64,000 nt of DNA from Nageia nagi (Eukaryota; Pinophyta): assembly GCA_050084985.1 (NCBI GenBank), contig JBITNC010000001.1, positions 84,444,001 to 84,508,000 of the forward strand, read 5' to 3'. A model generated the notes under the pieces. It was not told where the DNA came from and ran no database searches. It saw only the letters and a program-made list of their open reading frames with translations. Shown here one piece after another: positions 62,160 to 64,000 of the stretch (position 1 is the first letter of the stretch; each line of letters opens with the position of its first letter). Both the position numbers and the translations under genes were made by a program.

Positions 62160-63350
62160 CATTTCAATTAAAATATTCTCATTTTTTATGGTACGGGATG
62201 TCTTGTATCATATAGGTTTTGATGGGATATTGCTCAAATACTTAGAATCGATGGATTCACAAATTGCAATCTCATGTACACATGAATGAATATGCGAACA
62301 AAATTTTAGTGGCCTTACAATAATGAAATAAATAATGTGTATGGGATAATATTGGCCCATCATATAGCATGATTCCATGGAATATGATAAAAAATATGTT
62401 AAATGCCAACAACATTCCAATTTATTTAATCAACCATCATAAGCATTACAACCCATGCAATCATTATGGCCATTTTTGACATGGGCACTAGATTTCATAG
62501 GCCAAATTTCTCCTATTTCTTTAAGAGGGCATAAATTTATAATAATAGCAACAAAATACTTTATGAAATGGATTGAAGTTATTCCTATGATCTTGATGAA
62601 AGGACCAAAGATAGCAAAATTTATAAAATATCATATCATTTACCATTTTGGGATTCCAGCTCAAATTATTATAGACAAAGAAAAGAATTTTAAAAACAAA
62701 GAAGTATTAGCTTTATGTAATGGATATCGCATTCGAATTAATTTTTCAATGTCGTATTATCCCTAAGCAAATGGACAAGCTAAGGCTATGAATAAAACCA
62801 TTCATAGTATTCTACTGAAAATAGTTGATAATTCTCATAGAGATTAACATGCAAGAATTCCACATGCTTTATGGGCTTATCGCACTAGCATTCGAACTCC
62901 TACTGGGGTAACCCAATTTTTTTTAGTTTATGGGGTAGAATCAATTTTACCTTTAGAAATAGAAATCTCATCTTTGCAAATTGCTTTACAAGATTATATC
63001 ATGGAAGAAGTAACTCATTAAATGATATTAGATCAAGTATTGCTTCTAGAAGAGAGAAGAGTTAATGTGTTAGAACATATGCGCATCTATCAAAGTTGCA
63101 TTAAACAAGCCTTTGATAAAAAAGTTACAATTCTTGAATTTAATATGGGAGAACTAGTATTAAAGGAAAACCTACAAACTTTTTGAATGAAGAGACAAAT
63201 TCGAGACAAATTTGCTTGTAATTTGTTAGGTTCTTACATGGTTAAGAGAAAATTTAGATTTGGAGCATATCACTTAGTTGACTTAGAAGGAAATGAAGAG
63301 TGTGAACCAATAAATATCACATATCTTCAACCATTTTATAGTTAGAATTG
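62160..63350 (+). pseudogene. Gypsy B integrase
   Basis: The core is in the 62455-62766 frame (ALDFIGQISPIS, IIIDKEKNFKN). The stop at 62764-62766 and the Glu to Lys change at 62782-62784 are shared with A. The C-terminal part ends near 63344. The minus-strand frame at 62208-62420 is a shadow. Confidence 0.8.
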
Positions 63351-63382
63351 ATATATATATATATATTATATATATATATATA
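63350..63382. repeat. TA tract between integrase and post-integrase frame
   Basis: About 33 bases of nearly pure TA. Gypsy A has only about 12 (31348-31359) at the same place. Confidence 0.85.
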
Positions 63383-63438
63383 GATAAAGAGAATAAAAGT
63401 CTTACAATGAACTAATACAGATGAATGGATTTAATAGA

Positions 63439-64000
63439 TAATGATTAAGAGAAGCAAGAGTGTTCATATTCCACTAGAAAGGAAAGGAATAAGGTTAGTT
63501 TGAAAAGTTTAGATATTTGAGAGATAGAACCATATCTAGACTCATTAAGTTTACTTTCCCAAAAGTATAAAATGTTCTTCGATTACCTATTGACATACAA
63601 AGGGATCTAGCCTTGCATCATGGTCTAGGTATATTTGAGGGTTGGAAAATCTATGTTAAAGGAAAGAATCTCAAAATTTACATAGATATGGCCAAGTATT
63701 TCCAAGTTTTTTTTATCATTTTTATGAGAAAGCACATAAAATAAATTTATTATGCTCGTATTGACCTACTACAACACCTAAACTTATTCTTGATTGTACT
63801 CTTAATGATTGGATTATAGAGGTTGCATCCCAAAATCTCTAAAGCTTACATCCAATCATGATTTGGATGAATCACTTGGTAGGAGATTTATGTCATCAAA
63901 AGTTAATATATGATTTTTCTCCTTCATTTGTACCTAGACCTAGGAAATTAAAAAAGTTATAAGAAACATCAATAAATGATTTTCTCAAATAAAGTCAAGA
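63439..64000 (+). pseudogene. Post-integrase frame of gypsy B, cut by window end
   Basis: Matches 31411-31972 of gypsy A with few changes, including the early stop after KGIRLV. Function unknown. Confidence 0.4.

Larger units (their letters stand above)
43408..64000 (+). mobile_element. Gypsy B: Tat-like Ty3/gypsy element, interrupted by copia1
   Basis: 5' LTR, primer site, leader, gag, protease (to 50239), copia1 insertion (50245-60035), then reverse transcriptase, two RNase H domains, integrase and the start of the post-integrase frame to the window edge. The joined flanks at copia1 reproduce the uninterrupted sequence of gypsy A at 28018-28045. No domain is intact. B probably lies inside C. 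Confidence 0.85.

Noticed and set aside
1-64000. tRNA, rRNA or CRISPR-like arrays
   Set aside because: No cloverleaf with matching A and B boxes and acceptor stem, no rRNA sequence, and no spaced identical repeats with unique spacers were seen. The only regular array (58613-59081) has no unique spacers.

Overview
The window is non-genic DNA of a large, repeat-rich plant genome. It is very AT-rich, has no intact host gene, and is packed with decayed LTR retrotransposons nested inside one another plus one LINE. The lineages (Ty1/copia with an initiator-Met primer site, Ty3/gypsy Tat-like with two RNase H domains, plant L1-type LINE) are typical of seed plants. The density of old, unpurged, stop-ridden copies suggests a gymnosperm; that taxon is inference, not read from a marker gene.

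Layout. 1-7100: two partial Ty3-like elements in opposite orientation; E1 (+) lies inside E2 (-). 7230-10250: fragments of other gypsy elements (protease linker, gag). 10486-21257: a short LTR element F (-, about 1 kb interior) split by a complete Ty1/copia element, copia2 (-, 11629-19956, TSD CCTTT). 21258-25352: no genes, one microsatellite and one 263-bp tandem duplication. 25353-33945: a 7.5-kb Tat-like gypsy fragment (gypsy A) flanked on both sides by copies of a CpG-rich, G-box-containing sequence of about 0.55 kb that looks like a host promoter. 34570-38290: a decayed LINE (-). 39021-64000: a three-level nest: gypsy C (LTR plus gag) interrupted by gypsy B, itself interrupted by copia1 (50245-60035, TSD AATGG). 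B and its 3' LTR run off the right edge.

The most interesting material is in copia1. It has a 9-unit array of about 50 bp in its 3' noncoding region, each unit a short hairpin, with two compensatory base-pair changes; a matching hairpin occurs in copia2. Its long 5' leader carries, in antisense, a decayed fragment of what looks like a host WVD2/WDL (TPX2-family) microtubule-protein gene. The copia leaders share a conserved outer part and a conserved block before gag, with unrelated sequence between: a cargo slot.

No element here is coding-competent. The copia1 polyprotein has eight in-frame stops, all explicable as C-to-T or G-to-A transitions, one frameshift and two lost integrase catalytic residues. 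Gypsy A and B share the same dead codons, so they descend from a copy that was already inactive. All divergences and alignments were made by eye and are approximate.
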